Source: Aneurinibacillus soli | GTDB lineage: Bacteria; Bacillota; Bacilli; Aneurinibacillales; Aneurinibacillaceae | Assembly (NCBI RefSeq): GCF_002355375.1 | Contig: NZ_AP017312.1 | Location: forward strand, 3,847,001-3,911,000 | Direction: 5' to 3' | DNA: 64,000 bases | Part shown: positions 24,475 through 34,045 of the stretch, piece after piece | How the letters are laid out: every line of letters begins with the position of its first letter | How positions within the stretch are numbered: the first letter of the stretch is position 1 | Made by a program: the position numbers and the translations under genes | Notes under the pieces: model-generated | The model's input: only the letters and a program-made list of their open reading frames with translations | Database searches by the model: none | Told to the model about the DNA's origin: nothing

Positions 24475-25680
24475 TTATGTGTAGTTGTTTGAACTCCTGA
24501 ACTGTAATAAAACCTCTACGTTATCCTTTTTCTCCTCACTTAACGTACCTTTTTCAAGGTTTAGCAAATACTCCACAATCTCCTGTGTGAGCATTAAGCC
24601 GTCCGCTTCTATAATATCCCTTGGCTTCAAAACATTAGCCTTTAATAACATTTCCACTGCTTTTCTTATTAACATAGGTTGCGGAACATTTAAAACATCA
24701 TCCAATGGCTCTTTTTTTCTCATATTTTTTTGATTCATTTTCTTCATCAAGTAAGTGTACTGATTATAATTTATTGCGTCCAAATGAAATGCTCTTACTA
24801 TCATAGCTTGAATTGATACTTTCCATTTTTTCTTCAATTCTATATAGAAGTTTAGATTATTTGGGTAATGGAGATCTTTTAGGAAAGAATCTTTGGGCAA
24901 TAAAAATGCCCCTGCAAATGAATCTGCCTGTTGCTCAATTAAGCGGTGCTCCTCAAGATAAATATCATTAAAATCAGTATTCCAGTTATGTAATAGCATA
25001 TGGCCTAACTCATGAGCAGTATCAAATTGCCTTCTACATGCCGACTGTTTACCATCACCAAGAATAATCACATATCTCTCTCTATTATTTATCATTTGTC
25101 TCTGGCTAAAGGCATCAATTTTATGAGTGTCTGTAGCTAAAGATGTCATAACAACTCCATTTTTCTCCAATAAGAAAACGATATTAGTTATTGGATCTTC
25201 ACCAATCCCCCAATATTTCCTCAAAGCCAATGCTATGTCTTCAATATCCTCACGTTCCAATAAATGTGGATTGTCCACTTTCTTGTCTGTAAGCTCAATC
25301 AAATCCTTAATGCTCGGTAAATTTACTGTAGGAAAATCAATGTATCTTTCGAGGAAATCACAGATCCTCGAAAAGTACCTTGTTTTTTCGATTTGAGACA
25401 AACGTTCTTTTTTTGATGTGGATACCAATGACCTAAAGAAAGTGTTTCCAACTTGAACTTCTTCAATTGAATCTGCTTCATAAAAATATTCTCTCGGGAG
25501 TTTAAGAACATACATAAGCTTCATAAGTGTTTCTAAGGTTGGTTTATTTTTACCATTCTCAAACTGAGAAATCGCTTGCTTTGAAACACCTGATTGTTCG
25601 GCTAAATCGGATATCGTAAACCCTGAAAATATTCTTGCTGACTTCAACCTGTTTTTATTAAAGGTATTTACGAAAACCAT
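24475..25680 (-). CDS. XRE-family regulator fused to ImmA/IrrE metallopeptidase
   Basis: The 401-aa product has an N-terminal helix-turn-helix (FTISDLAEQSGVSKQAISQF, about residues 20-45) and a central zinc-peptidase motif TAHELGHMLLHNW (HExxH, about residue 220). An EQQADSFAGAFLLP helix supplies the third ligand. Such fusions typically cleave a repressor or act as antitoxin-like sensors, as ImmA does in ICEBs1. The roughly 130-residue C-terminal part is unassigned. ATG 25680 follows GAGGGG. It lies between two unknown genes in one transcription unit. Confidence 0.85.
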   Translation of the reverse strand: MVFVNTFNKNRLKSARIFSGFTISDLAEQSGVSKQAISQFENGKNKPTLETLMKLMYVLKLPREYFYEADSIEEVQVGNTFFRSLVSTSKKERLSQIEKTRYFSRICDFLERYIDFPTVNLPSIKDLIELTDKKVDNPHLLEREDIEDIALALRKYWGIGEDPITNIVFLLEKNGVVMTSLATDTHKIDAFSQRQMINNRERYVIILGDGKQSACRRQFDTAHELGHMLLHNWNTDFNDIYLEEHRLIEQQADSFAGAFLLPKDSFLKDLHYPNNLNFYIELKKKWKVSIQAMIVRAFHLDAINYNQYTYLMKKMNQKNMRKKEPLDDVLNVPQPMLIRKAVEMLLKANVLKPRDIIEADGLMLTQEIVEYLLNLEKGTLSEEKKDNVEVLLQFRSSNNYT

Positions 25681-25709
25681 CACAAACCCCTCTTTAATAA
25701 TTATTTATA

Positions 25710-26453
25710 TTAATCTTCATCTTGATCCTTTTGCTTACGCTTAAGCTTAAGTAAATCACTGATAACCTGTTCGTGCATTTCATCCGATAGTTCTTCATAC
25801 TGTGGTTCAACAGCAAATCCAACTGATTCATCTTCATTGTCGTAAGAAACAATATACTCACTCAGATCTTCTTCAAATATTGAAGGTAATGTTATTTCAG
25901 GGTTCAAAACCCTTGCCTTAACAGAAATCACTTTGCCTCGAACAACATCATATGTAATTAGCTGGGTAACTTCAACATCTATGCCTTTGATGACTTCCTC
26001 AACCTTTTGTTGGATTAGAAGCTCTTTGTGAGATCCAATACCTTCATCCAAGAATGCCAATTGTCCTATCGGCATGAGGGAGTCCTTAATCATCCAACGA
26101 TTCCTGTAAGCATAAGCATATAAGTAGTGGACGGATACGTTCGAGTTATCTTTTTGCACCAATTGCTCTTGGAAGGTCGTCTCCCTTAATGGTACATACA
26201 AATGCTTATTCTCAACTGAATACATACGAATATGTTCATAACCATTTTCTTTGTAAGTGTCAATAATGTATTTATCTTTAAAATTCTCATACACAACTTG
26301 ATTTACTTCGTCCGAGTTGGAGTTTCTGAATTTATTTTTAGTTATACCCTTGTCCGCATTCTTTTTCTCAGCATTAATTGCAGTACCGCTCATCAGACAT
26401 TCAACTAACTTTCTCTTTTCTTCAAAACTCTGCAAGGCAAAATTAGTAGACAA
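25710..26453 (-). CDS. Unknown protein, about 247 aa, first gene of a three-gene unit
   Basis: This protein was not firmly recognised. Its centre (YEHIRMYSVENKHLYVPLRE, SVHYLYAYAYRNRWMIKD) is beta-rich, and the C-terminus is acidic with a Lys/Asp-rich end. It may belong to the DUF5986-type proteins found with XRE-IrrE genes, which I cannot confirm. TTG 26453 behind GAAGGGG is the likely start; TTG 26471 gives six more residues. It precedes the XRE-ImmA/IrrE gene by 29 bases. Confidence 0.58.
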   Translation of the reverse strand: MSTNFALQSFEEKRKLVECLMSGTAINAEKKNADKGITKNKFRNSNSDEVNQVVYENFKDKYIIDTYKENGYEHIRMYSVENKHLYVPLRETTFQEQLVQKDNSNVSVHYLYAYAYRNRWMIKDSLMPIGQLAFLDEGIGSHKELLIQQKVEEVIKGIDVEVTQLITYDVVRGKVISVKARVLNPEITLPSIFEEDLSEYIVSYDNEDESVGFAVEPQYEELSDEMHEQVISDLLKLKRKQKDQDED

Positions 26454-26471
26454 GGATATCATCCCCTTCAA

Positions 26472-26970
26472 CTTGTATATAAATTACATTACTATTTTTT
26501 TGTATTTTTGTCTAGTTGATTACCATATTTCTTAATAATGTCACACCATATTCCAACCTATACATCAATCATATAGTTCAAGAACAATTTGATATGATAA
26601 AGTAAATGGAGAATGCCCTCATGTCATTTAGTTAAGTAATCTACATGAATCGAGAAATGAATAATTTTATACTCTTTGAACGAATTGAGGTGATTACAAA
26701 ATTGGAAAACAAGATTATTTCCCCCGAAAAATAAATGATGGGGAAGTATTTACTCTCTTCCCCATCTCAATCTGCACAGACAGATTCAATTCTTGAACGA
26801 ACTCATATTCATCCTTTCTCAGTTCTTCCTTTAGATCGTCAGTGAATATTTTAAGGGGTTACAATTCCCCCCCTTCAGACAACTGTATATTTTCCCCGCA
26901 GTATTTACAAACCACGTCTCCTTACTTATCAATTTTCAGTTTAATTTCGTACCCATATTCATCTGAAGTA
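26472..26970. other. Intergenic region with a terminator hairpin at 26737-26766
   Basis: GATGGGGAA and TTCCCCATC pair around a 12-nt loop with T-rich sequence on the minus side. It probably ends the leftward tns/endonuclease transcript. The rest is AT-rich, should hold the promoter of the three-gene unit to the left, and has no convincing gene. Confidence 0.6.
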
Positions 26971-27439
26971 TTAAATAATTTCTCTTTCTTTCAAGTCACG
27001 AATAGGCATATGTACAAAATAAATTTGGTTGTTCTTATCTAAGGAGAGTGCTTTCTCTGCACTCTTGATACCATAATAAAGCCATACTTTCCATTCAGAA
27101 GTTCCTACTAGAAGTTTCTTTACCGATTTGCGTGGAGACGAATCAATTTCCAACAACAGCTTATTCCATCAATCTCCTTCCAAACCACATCAATATATCC
27201 ATTTCTTCGTTCTTCATATCCTTCAATCAAGAATTTTTTATCTCCAAGTACCCCATACTTATCTGCCAATTCAACTAATCCATTTTGTAAAGCATCATGA
27301 AACTTTCGCTTCTTTCCCCTAAACAATCCATCTTTTTTTCCATAAAAACTGTAATCATCTGTTTAACTAATTCCTGTATGTCTGCTATGATACTATCTAT
27401 TTTCAATTCCTTTAGCTCTGTCAAATCAAATAATGACAT
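26971..27439 (-). pseudogene. Broken PD-(D/E)xK endonuclease-like gene
   Basis: Three reading-frame pieces join into one roughly 155-aa protein: ATG 27439 (SLFDLTELKELKIDSIIADI), then KKRKFHDALQNG...RRNGYIDVVWKEIDG, then LEIDSSPRKSVKKLL...KVWLYYG. GYIDVVW plus LEIDSSP resembles the D...ExD/K core of restriction-endonuclease-fold proteins. The first break is at an A7 run (27333-27339, one base short). The second is near 27155. It follows tnsD in the same direction, where Tn7 has tnsE, but shows no resemblance to TnsE. Confidence 0.6.
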
Positions 27440-27589
27440 CTAATCTACCTCGTTTTTTAAAACAAAGAGAAAATCTACCGTCTTATTCGTTAATATTTAT
27501 CCTTATTTTTCCGAAATTTGATACAACAATTTTAACAACGTACTCCAATAACTGGAAAAATGGTCAAAAACATTCTTAACGGCTAAAAA

Positions 27590-27626
27590 GAAAGACAGTC
27601 CTTTTTTTAGCGAGGAACTGCCTTTA
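27590..27626 (-). terminator. Terminator-like hairpin after tnsD
   Basis: On the minus strand AAAGGCAGTTCC pairs imperfectly with GGACTGTCTTT, followed by CTTTTT, 19 bases after the tnsD stop. Confidence 0.55.
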
Positions 27627-27644
27627 TAACGCCAGATACTATTT

Positions 27645-29153
27645 TCATTTTTCTGATATGTATTGGATTAAAGACTTGATTTTCTTGTTTCCTCCTCCAA
27701 ATCCTGCTTTCAACTGAATTTTATATACCGTAAGTCTTTCACCATTCTTATTCATTTCATCAATTGCCCATTTAATTTTTCGCACCCGATAACTTTCAAT
27801 ATCTTCAGTTACCTCTTTTAAATACTGTTGGGTTTTTACAAGATTATCATTTAAAAACCATCTCTTAACACCAATCGTTCTTCTTATATTACTCGGAACA
27901 ATCCGTATTGGTTTTCCTTCTGTATGTAAAAGCTTTTCTACAGCTTTTTTTGCAAGTACTAAACACGTTTCATCTCTCTTCTCCCAGTCTACAGTTTCAG
28001 TTTTTTCCTTTCTTATTTTAGTCTTGGGAGTTACTTCATCATACCAATCCTTATCATGAGCGTATATCCACGTATGAAGACCTTTACCTAATCGCTTTAA
28101 TTCACTTCGATTAGCTTCTGGATTAGCTTCAATCAATTTTAACCATTCTCTTCTTTTTTCTCCAATTGAATAGGAAGGCATACGATTTCCTACGACCGCT
28201 CGTTTACCAATTGCTGTATTACTCTCAAACAGTTCTTCTACGCCAATCTCCAAAAATTGCAGAAAGAGAATATGTCTCAGGGGACTTCTGTTCTTGTTGT
28301 TGTTTCTGACAAAGAGCCTTAGCCAGTTTGCTTCTTGTTTAACGTCTATACTACTTTGCATTAGCTCTAAATAGCCCGATGGATAAAAATACGAAAAGGC
28401 CTCTAACAGCTTAGCTATATACAAAGTACCGCCCTTAGATGCAAATCCCTTTTTCCTCAACTTATCAATGTAAAATTTTATAATAAAGGAAAGCTCCTTC
28501 CTCGCTTGATTACGAAACAATAAATATGAAGCATTCTCCATGTACTTCAAATTCAGTTCTCTGACTTGATTTGAATAAAAATCCTCTGTTAAATCAGCAT
28601 TACATGTCTCCTCATCCGCACACAAAAAATCATTTCGGCTGTCTGTTATTACTACGTTGCTGTTTTTAAAAAGAACCTGATGCTTTGGACAGTACAAAGC
28701 CCCAGGAATTTGGGGAAGTCTTCTCCAATAACTTTCTCCCAATTTCTCCATATCTTCTTTAAAGCATAGAGGGCAATATTTTAAATAGTTATCCGACTTA
28801 ACTTTGCTTCCGGCCATTCCAACCATCGTCTCAATCGATTTGCCATTTTCTTTAACCATACCATTAAACACCAAGTCTGATTTTTCGCGAGATAAGAAAG
28901 CTGTATAAAACGGATACATGGTATGATTTAAAATAACCTCCTGTACGGACAGCTTAGACGCAGGAGGAAGATTTGCTATGAATGCACTTAAGTTTTGTGG
29001 GAACAGAACTGATTTCCGTCCCATCCTATTATATATTTTGAATAAGTCCCATTCTAAAGCACGTTTACTAAGCATTCCGCACATTTGCTTATACCTGCAA
29101 ACAATGCTAAACAACAATTCATCCTGATATATGAGAGGCAAGAAGTTTATCAC
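27645..29153 (-). CDS. tnsD: Tn7-like target selector TnsD (TniQ family)
   Basis: The 502-aa product has the TniQ N-terminus INFLPLIYQDELLFSIVCRY and a zinc-binding segment YCPLCFKEDMEKLG...LYCPKHQVLF (CPxC...CxxH, about residues 125-165). The long C-terminal part carries several helix-turn-helix-like segments. TnsD binds a fixed attachment site and recruits TnsC. The candidate site here is the 3' end of rlmD next to the right end. GTG 29153 overlaps the tnsC stop as GTGA and follows AAGAAGG. The length matches TnsD (508 aa in Tn7) rather than short CRISPR-type TniQ. Confidence 0.92.
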   Translation of the reverse strand: MINFLPLIYQDELLFSIVCRYKQMCGMLSKRALEWDLFKIYNRMGRKSVLFPQNLSAFIANLPPASKLSVQEVILNHTMYPFYTAFLSREKSDLVFNGMVKENGKSIETMVGMAGSKVKSDNYLKYCPLCFKEDMEKLGESYWRRLPQIPGALYCPKHQVLFKNSNVVITDSRNDFLCADEETCNADLTEDFYSNQVRELNLKYMENASYLLFRNQARKELSFIIKFYIDKLRKKGFASKGGTLYIAKLLEAFSYFYPSGYLELMQSSIDVKQEANWLRLFVRNNNKNRSPLRHILFLQFLEIGVEELFESNTAIGKRAVVGNRMPSYSIGEKRREWLKLIEANPEANRSELKRLGKGLHTWIYAHDKDWYDEVTPKTKIRKEKTETVDWEKRDETCLVLAKKAVEKLLHTEGKPIRIVPSNIRRTIGVKRWFLNDNLVKTQQYLKEVTEDIESYRVRKIKWAIDEMNKNGERLTVYKIQLKAGFGGGNKKIKSLIQYISEK

Positions 29154-30652
29154 TTTACAACACCTTCTTGCCAAATACGCATATTATCAATGTATCCCTT
29201 CTCCAACAAAATCTGATAAGCCGACCTCTCACTTTTACTTGCTTGTTTCAGTAAACTCCTTAAATCATCTTCACTGTAATCAATATTCTTAGCTTTGGAT
29301 TCTTTGGGAACTATTGTTGTTTTTGGAATTCTAATTTGCTTTTGCTTTAATTCTTGTGCCACTTTATTGATTTTTTTCGCATTCGGAATGGAGTTATCTT
29401 TCTTTTGGGCCGTACCTTCGGATAGCTCTACTCTTCGCAAATCCTCATACTGAACCATTTTATATGGATTCTTCGATTTTATTGCTTCCAACATCGGCTT
29501 CATCAACTTGAACTGCTCTTTAGCAACCTTGTTGACCATATCAGCCGTAAATTCTTCTTTCCCACTGGAAATAGCCATCATCTGGACATTTACAAATAAT
29601 TTAACGATTAAGTCCGAAACCCCTTGTGTTTCTTCATAAAACACTTTTATCAATTCTTCATTTAAAGGTGTAAACTTCTGATTCCACTGGTATTTCCATA
29701 TGGACTCTAACAAGAAACGAAACTCTTTACCATTCTCCATGTTATTCCAAATGATTTCTCCGTTACCCGAAACTCGCCTTGCAATTCTAAACTCATTTTG
29801 AAAAATTGCATAGGACGCTGGCGTACCAATGAAAAGCACAGGTACACCAAATGAATTCATGAGCGTTACAAAATAGTTCATCATTTGCTGTACTCCACGA
29901 TTCTGCAGATGTTGAATTTCATCAATGACAAGCATTCCTAAACCTATGTTGTGGGCAACTTGCCCCATCAAAGGCAACATGGCATCAGTAGAAAGATTTC
30001 GAGAGACATGTTTTTGAAAAGTATTTGTGCCAAGAAGTTCATCGACCTTCATGAAAAACTGCAAAGTCAACGCTTTCAGACTGGAATTGTGGGGTGTTTG
30101 CAAAGTTAAATGGGATAGCTGGATTTGATTAAAATGTTGATCATTGTAATGATTGTGCACAATGATTTGAGGAATATTACTAAGGATTCTATTTACGGTA
30201 GTGGTCTTGCCCATACCCGAATATCCGATAAGAGTTGCACAACTTGCGGTAGTCCGAAAATTCGATCTACTGTTTATATCGAAGGATCTGTTAATAATTC
30301 GTTTCCCTGTTTCGTTGATGTATCCCCTGTATTCCTTATCAAACGGATTTCTTGCTATATATCCCTGATATAACAACGAAAAAATTACGTTCCAAATGTC
30401 CACATGAATCGGCAAGGGTTGAAATAACTTGTACAATCTTTGAATCATATGAAGCCTATAGGAACCGTCCCAGTTACGTTCTTCTACGTTAAAAGAAATG
30501 GGTAACATTAAATTCTTAATAATGGTTTGTTTATTCATCAATGGAGGAAGGGTTTGTATAAATGGATTACTATTGTATTCTTCCAAAGGAAATTCATTAT
30601 AGGAAGCCTCCGTTGCCTCCATTCCATTATCCATAAAAATCCTATTCATCAT
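29150..30652 (-). CDS. tnsC: Tn7-like transposition regulator TnsC (AAA+ ATPase)
   Basis: The 500-aa AAA+ ATPase has Walker A GYSGMGKTTTVNRIL (about residues 143-157) and Walker B GMLVIDEIQHL. It links the target-selector TnsD to the TnsAB transposase and provides target immunity. The C-terminal 100 residues are Lys-rich, where Tn7 TnsC contacts TnsA/B. ATG 30652 is preferred because GGGGGG lies nine bases upstream; the frame is open eleven codons further. It overlaps tnsB by 11 bases and tnsD by 4. Confidence 0.93.
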   Translation of the reverse strand: MMNRIFMDNGMEATEASYNEFPLEEYNSNPFIQTLPPLMNKQTIIKNLMLPISFNVEERNWDGSYRLHMIQRLYKLFQPLPIHVDIWNVIFSLLYQGYIARNPFDKEYRGYINETGKRIINRSFDINSRSNFRTTASCATLIGYSGMGKTTTVNRILSNIPQIIVHNHYNDQHFNQIQLSHLTLQTPHNSSLKALTLQFFMKVDELLGTNTFQKHVSRNLSTDAMLPLMGQVAHNIGLGMLVIDEIQHLQNRGVQQMMNYFVTLMNSFGVPVLFIGTPASYAIFQNEFRIARRVSGNGEIIWNNMENGKEFRFLLESIWKYQWNQKFTPLNEELIKVFYEETQGVSDLIVKLFVNVQMMAISSGKEEFTADMVNKVAKEQFKLMKPMLEAIKSKNPYKMVQYEDLRRVELSEGTAQKKDNSIPNAKKINKVAQELKQKQIRIPKTTIVPKESKAKNIDYSEDDLRSLLKQASKSERSAYQILLEKGYIDNMRIWQEGVVK

Positions 30653-32765
30653 AGTCACTTTCCCCCCACTCTCTAAACATGGCAAATTCGTCTATTTCAT
30701 CATTCAATTCATCAGAAAATTCCTTAAACACCGATTCTTCTTTTGCTTTCTTTCGTTGCAACATCCGCTCATTTCTCTGATTTTCCTTGATTCCTTTAAT
30801 TCTCTGTGATTTGCTCTTGCTGTGGTCTTTTTCAGCTTCCGTTCTTTCTCTGGCTTCTTTTACAATGTTCTCTATCTCACTGTACAGTTTTATTTTTTCT
30901 TGCAGTTCCTTTTCTTTATTCTTACTGTCTATTTCCTGCTCATGCTTTTTAAGCTGTTCAATTTCATTCACCCCTTTATTCGAGTACATGGACAAGTGTT
31001 CTAAAAGACTAAATTTATGTAACTCTCCATTTTCATCAAACATAAGCAACTCCGACAAATCCATTGGGTTGTAGCAAATTTTAACCTTTTTACTGCCTTC
31101 GATTCGTGCCTTTTGAAACCATCCATTTTTCAAGGCATACTCTGAAGCAAAAAGTAACTTACGATAGGACAAACCTCTGGCAGTTAAAGTTGCATAGTCT
31201 GTGGGAAATAAGTGTGTTTTAATCACTTTTTCTGGTAGGATTCGTAATTGACCTTTTTTATATTTCAGTCCATGCTCCCAAATCTTGATTGGAATTTTTT
31301 CTACCTTTTTCTCAATCATCGTTTCATCTAAAACATATTCATTCAACACATGATGATTATTGTGAAATAAAATGCACTTGATTACGATTTTTGTAAATTC
31401 ATCAAGCGATAACGTGCCCTTCAGACGATAATCATATTCGCCACGCTCTTTTCCTTTCTTGTTCCCGTTAACTACCACACCGTCTGCGAAGGGCTTTACC
31501 TTCAAATTAAGTATATTGAAGCTGGATTCTATGATTCCCTTAAAATCTGCATGATAAGGGGGTGTTTGCTGTATAGTTATCCCTAAGTTCTCGATTGCAT
31601 TTTCAATCTGACTACTAACAAGTTCCCCTCGGTCTGTAAGGATGCGTTGAGGAACACAGAACGGGAATTCCTCATCTGTAATGTCCATTCCATATTTTCT
31701 GCACAGCCCCACCTTTGATGTCATGCTATTCGCAAGAGCTACCATTGCACCAGAGTACGAGTTAAGCGATTCAAAACCTATGTTAAATCCCAGTATTACA
31801 CGTGAGTATATATCTACTACTAGGAACAATATTGGTCTTCCAACGATAAGATCTCGATTGAATGAAGAGACCAAGTAAATATCAAACATCGTACTATCAA
31901 TTTGGAAAAGTGTTCCTGGCCCTGTTCCAGCATCTTGAGTGGAATTCCCTATGATCGCTCGATAATTCTGCTGATACACTCTTGTACCATTTCTACTGAT
32001 TATTTGTTTGGTACTATTGTTTGTCTTCCTGAACCAGTAAAGAAACTGTTCATAGGTCGGCAGTTTCTTCATCTCAACTAAAATAGGTATTCTAACTCCG
32101 CTTTCTTCTACTGTTTCCGTTGTAAAATAGTCCCGCAAGATTAATTCATAAGTTGTTTTCAAACTATTTTTTCGATGATTGTAATAGTAACGATTCAATC
32201 CTACTTTAAAAAATTTTTTAATGTTGTCGTCAATATTTACACCTACATTTTCATTCTTTTGACGTGGGCGACCACGCTTTTTCTCTCCTACCTTTCGTTC
32301 TTTCCCTCTCGCACCACATCTAAAATAATTGGGTAACAAACCACTTTTGATTTTACCTCCTTTTAAATATTTGATAAGGTATTTCTTTAACCCGTTGTAA
32401 CTAATATTAAAAGTTTCCATTGTTTTTTTTATAGCTGTTTGACGAAATTTACTGATATACATATGTTCTTCATTTACCAAGTTGCTTTTGAAAAATGATA
32501 CAATCTCCCAGGAATGATCTCGTTTCATTTTCTCAATATTATTTAGCTCTTCTTCGGGAACAGCTCGACTATAAATATCCTCTTCTACTACAATGATTTC
32601 TCGATTTTTATGAAGGATCAAAAAGTCTGCTCTGGTAACGGGGTAGGGCCACCTACTACTGTCCATATCGATGATATATATAATAGAAGTAACTGGATTG
32701 ATAAATAAAATCCGTATTACTTTTCCATTCCCATACTTAAACAACATGTTTTCTACCAGTTTCAC
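30642..32765 (-). CDS. tnsB: Tn7-like DDE transposase TnsB
   Basis: The 707-aa product has an N-terminal DNA-binding part, then an rve/DDE core with Asp290 (FQIDSTMFD), Asp378 (ILTDRGEL) and Glu413 (KGIIESSF). The spacings of 88 and 35 equal those of Tn7 TnsB (Asp273, Asp361, Glu396). It binds the end repeats and joins the 3' ends to the target. The C-terminal 120 residues are highly charged coiled coil, where TnsB normally contacts TnsC. GTG 32765 follows GGGGGGG. All catalytic residues are present, unlike in TnsA. Confidence 0.94.
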   Translation of the reverse strand: MKLVENMLFKYGNGKVIRILFINPVTSIIYIIDMDSSRWPYPVTRADFLILHKNREIIVVEEDIYSRAVPEEELNNIEKMKRDHSWEIVSFFKSNLVNEEHMYISKFRQTAIKKTMETFNISYNGLKKYLIKYLKGGKIKSGLLPNYFRCGARGKERKVGEKKRGRPRQKNENVGVNIDDNIKKFFKVGLNRYYYNHRKNSLKTTYELILRDYFTTETVEESGVRIPILVEMKKLPTYEQFLYWFRKTNNSTKQIISRNGTRVYQQNYRAIIGNSTQDAGTGPGTLFQIDSTMFDIYLVSSFNRDLIVGRPILFLVVDIYSRVILGFNIGFESLNSYSGAMVALANSMTSKVGLCRKYGMDITDEEFPFCVPQRILTDRGELVSSQIENAIENLGITIQQTPPYHADFKGIIESSFNILNLKVKPFADGVVVNGNKKGKERGEYDYRLKGTLSLDEFTKIVIKCILFHNNHHVLNEYVLDETMIEKKVEKIPIKIWEHGLKYKKGQLRILPEKVIKTHLFPTDYATLTARGLSYRKLLFASEYALKNGWFQKARIEGSKKVKICYNPMDLSELLMFDENGELHKFSLLEHLSMYSNKGVNEIEQLKKHEQEIDSKNKEKELQEKIKLYSEIENIVKEARERTEAEKDHSKSKSQRIKGIKENQRNERMLQRKKAKEESVFKEFSDELNDEIDEFAMFREWGESDYDE

Positions 32766-32782
32766 AACGCCCCCCCTTTTTG

Positions 32783-33550
32783 TTATAAAAGAATATCTTT
32801 AACCTTGTGACCCAAATTGATTTTTTCACTCATGTTAACTGTAAGCTTTTTCTTTGCGATTAAATATCGAAAGAGATACAACCCTGTTCCAGTAGCTATC
32901 CCTTCTACTTGGTCAAAGCTTTTTACTACATCCTTTACCTGCTTGTCCATATTTTTCAATAGGTGTGTATGCAAGATATCCGATAATGGCTCTTTACCTG
33001 TTTCACTATCCTCCAACAAAGTCTCTCTAACCCATTGCAGGTTATTGGCCACTTGTTTCGGTAATTGTTTATCCGTAATCACCTTCCAATTAACCCCTTT
33101 TACTTCCCAGTATCTCCGTTCTATCTCCAGTTTTTCAAACGTAATTCTTTTATCTAACTTGGATGAGTTTTTTATTGTTCTTGCGACATGTATTTCATTT
33201 CCATCCGCATCTATTACCGTTAAAACAAAGTTCGTACAGATGACCAGTTGCTCTCCCGTTTCTTTATCACAAAATTTATCAAAACGTAGATTTTCTTTAT
33301 GATCGATTACTTCCATGACATCGAGAAGTGGGTAGCTTTCTCGAATATCAATCACGTTGTCATTAAACTCGAAAGTTAAGAAGGCACGCAACTGATTATC
33401 AGAATGTAGGTGATGAATCCGTCCCGTTTTTATTCCCATTATTCTTGTTGCTCTTCCCTTACTGGAAAAGTCGTGAATTTTCGTCCAGGGAACATAGTCT
33501 TTCCCCGTTCCCTGCCCTCTTCCTTCCTTTATATATCGTTTAAATCCCAT
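32783..33550 (-). CDS. tnsA: Tn7-like endonuclease subunit TnsA with substituted catalytic residues
   Basis: The 255-aa protein aligns without gaps to Tn7 TnsA around IKEGRGQGTGKDYVPW, KTGRIHHLHSD and IDIRESYPLL, so position assignments are firm. Tn7 Glu63 corresponds to Gln (codon 33392-33394, CAG) in HLHSDNQLRAF. Tn7 Asp114 corresponds to Asn (codon 33230-33232, AAC) in ICTNFVL. Lys132 is kept (ARTIKNSS). Each change is one base from Glu/Asp. TnsA normally cuts the 5' ends, so this version should be unable to do so. ATG 33550 is chosen behind GGAGA. Confidence 0.9.
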   Translation of the reverse strand: MGFKRYIKEGRGQGTGKDYVPWTKIHDFSSKGRATRIMGIKTGRIHHLHSDNQLRAFLTFEFNDNVIDIRESYPLLDVMEVIDHKENLRFDKFCDKETGEQLVICTNFVLTVIDADGNEIHVARTIKNSSKLDKRITFEKLEIERRYWEVKGVNWKVITDKQLPKQVANNLQWVRETLLEDSETGKEPLSDILHTHLLKNMDKQVKDVVKSFDQVEGIATGTGLYLFRYLIAKKKLTVNMSEKINLGHKVKDILL

Positions 33551-33734
33551 CTTCTTCTCCACGCATTCTATTTCCCTTCAACAAGGCTTGGACTTTTCCA
33601 AAAACTATTTTATTTACCAATGGTGTATGACTCCCCTCGATAATTACATCGCCGTGCCTCAACACACCCTTATAAAAATCATTCTTCAAGATAGTCGGCA
33701 TAGCACATTCTTTTATTGCTGTTGTTCCTATCAC
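33540..33734 (-). pseudogene. Fragment of a large serine recombinase
   Basis: About 53 residues (ILKNDFYKGVLRHGDVIIEG then HTPLVNKIVFGKVQALLKG) match the middle 'Recombinase' domain of large serine integrases. That domain has the typical pattern ILkN..YiG...y...G.HepiI....F..vq..L. No catalytic domain or C-terminus is present, and the frame ends at tnsA codon 4. The remnant lies immediately upstream of tnsA and so marks a recombination junction in the island's past. Confidence 0.65.
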
Positions 33735-34045
33735 TCTACACCTTTCTCACCCTATTCCATCATTTTTATCGCTAGCTTTCTTGCCAATTTCTTAATACAA
33801 CTGGCCCGTTCTTACCTTATCCATTCTAGGTGTGTATTACTATCATACGGCCTACATGTTTTCGTATCTAGCATCTTGAAAGTTGTACACCTTTTCCATT
33901 GCTATTCATTTTAGATACAGTACGATCTTGGAACGAAAAAAATTTTTTTCAAATGTTCAAATGTATACATTTTATTTGAGAAACTCTTGTTCTGTTTTTA
34001 CAAAAAAGGGATGTATAAATAAAAAACAGGAGGGAGTAAATAGAG

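Noticed and set aside
27645-33550. CRISPR-associated transposon
   Set aside because: No Cas effector, no CRISPR repeat, and the TniQ protein has full TnsD length; fixed-site targeting explains the location.
33700-34040. A separate Tn7-like right end directly upstream of tnsA
   Set aside because: No TGT terminus with repeated TTTATT-type sites could be found there; the only such ends are in the 462-bp repeats and the remnant at 20960-21114.
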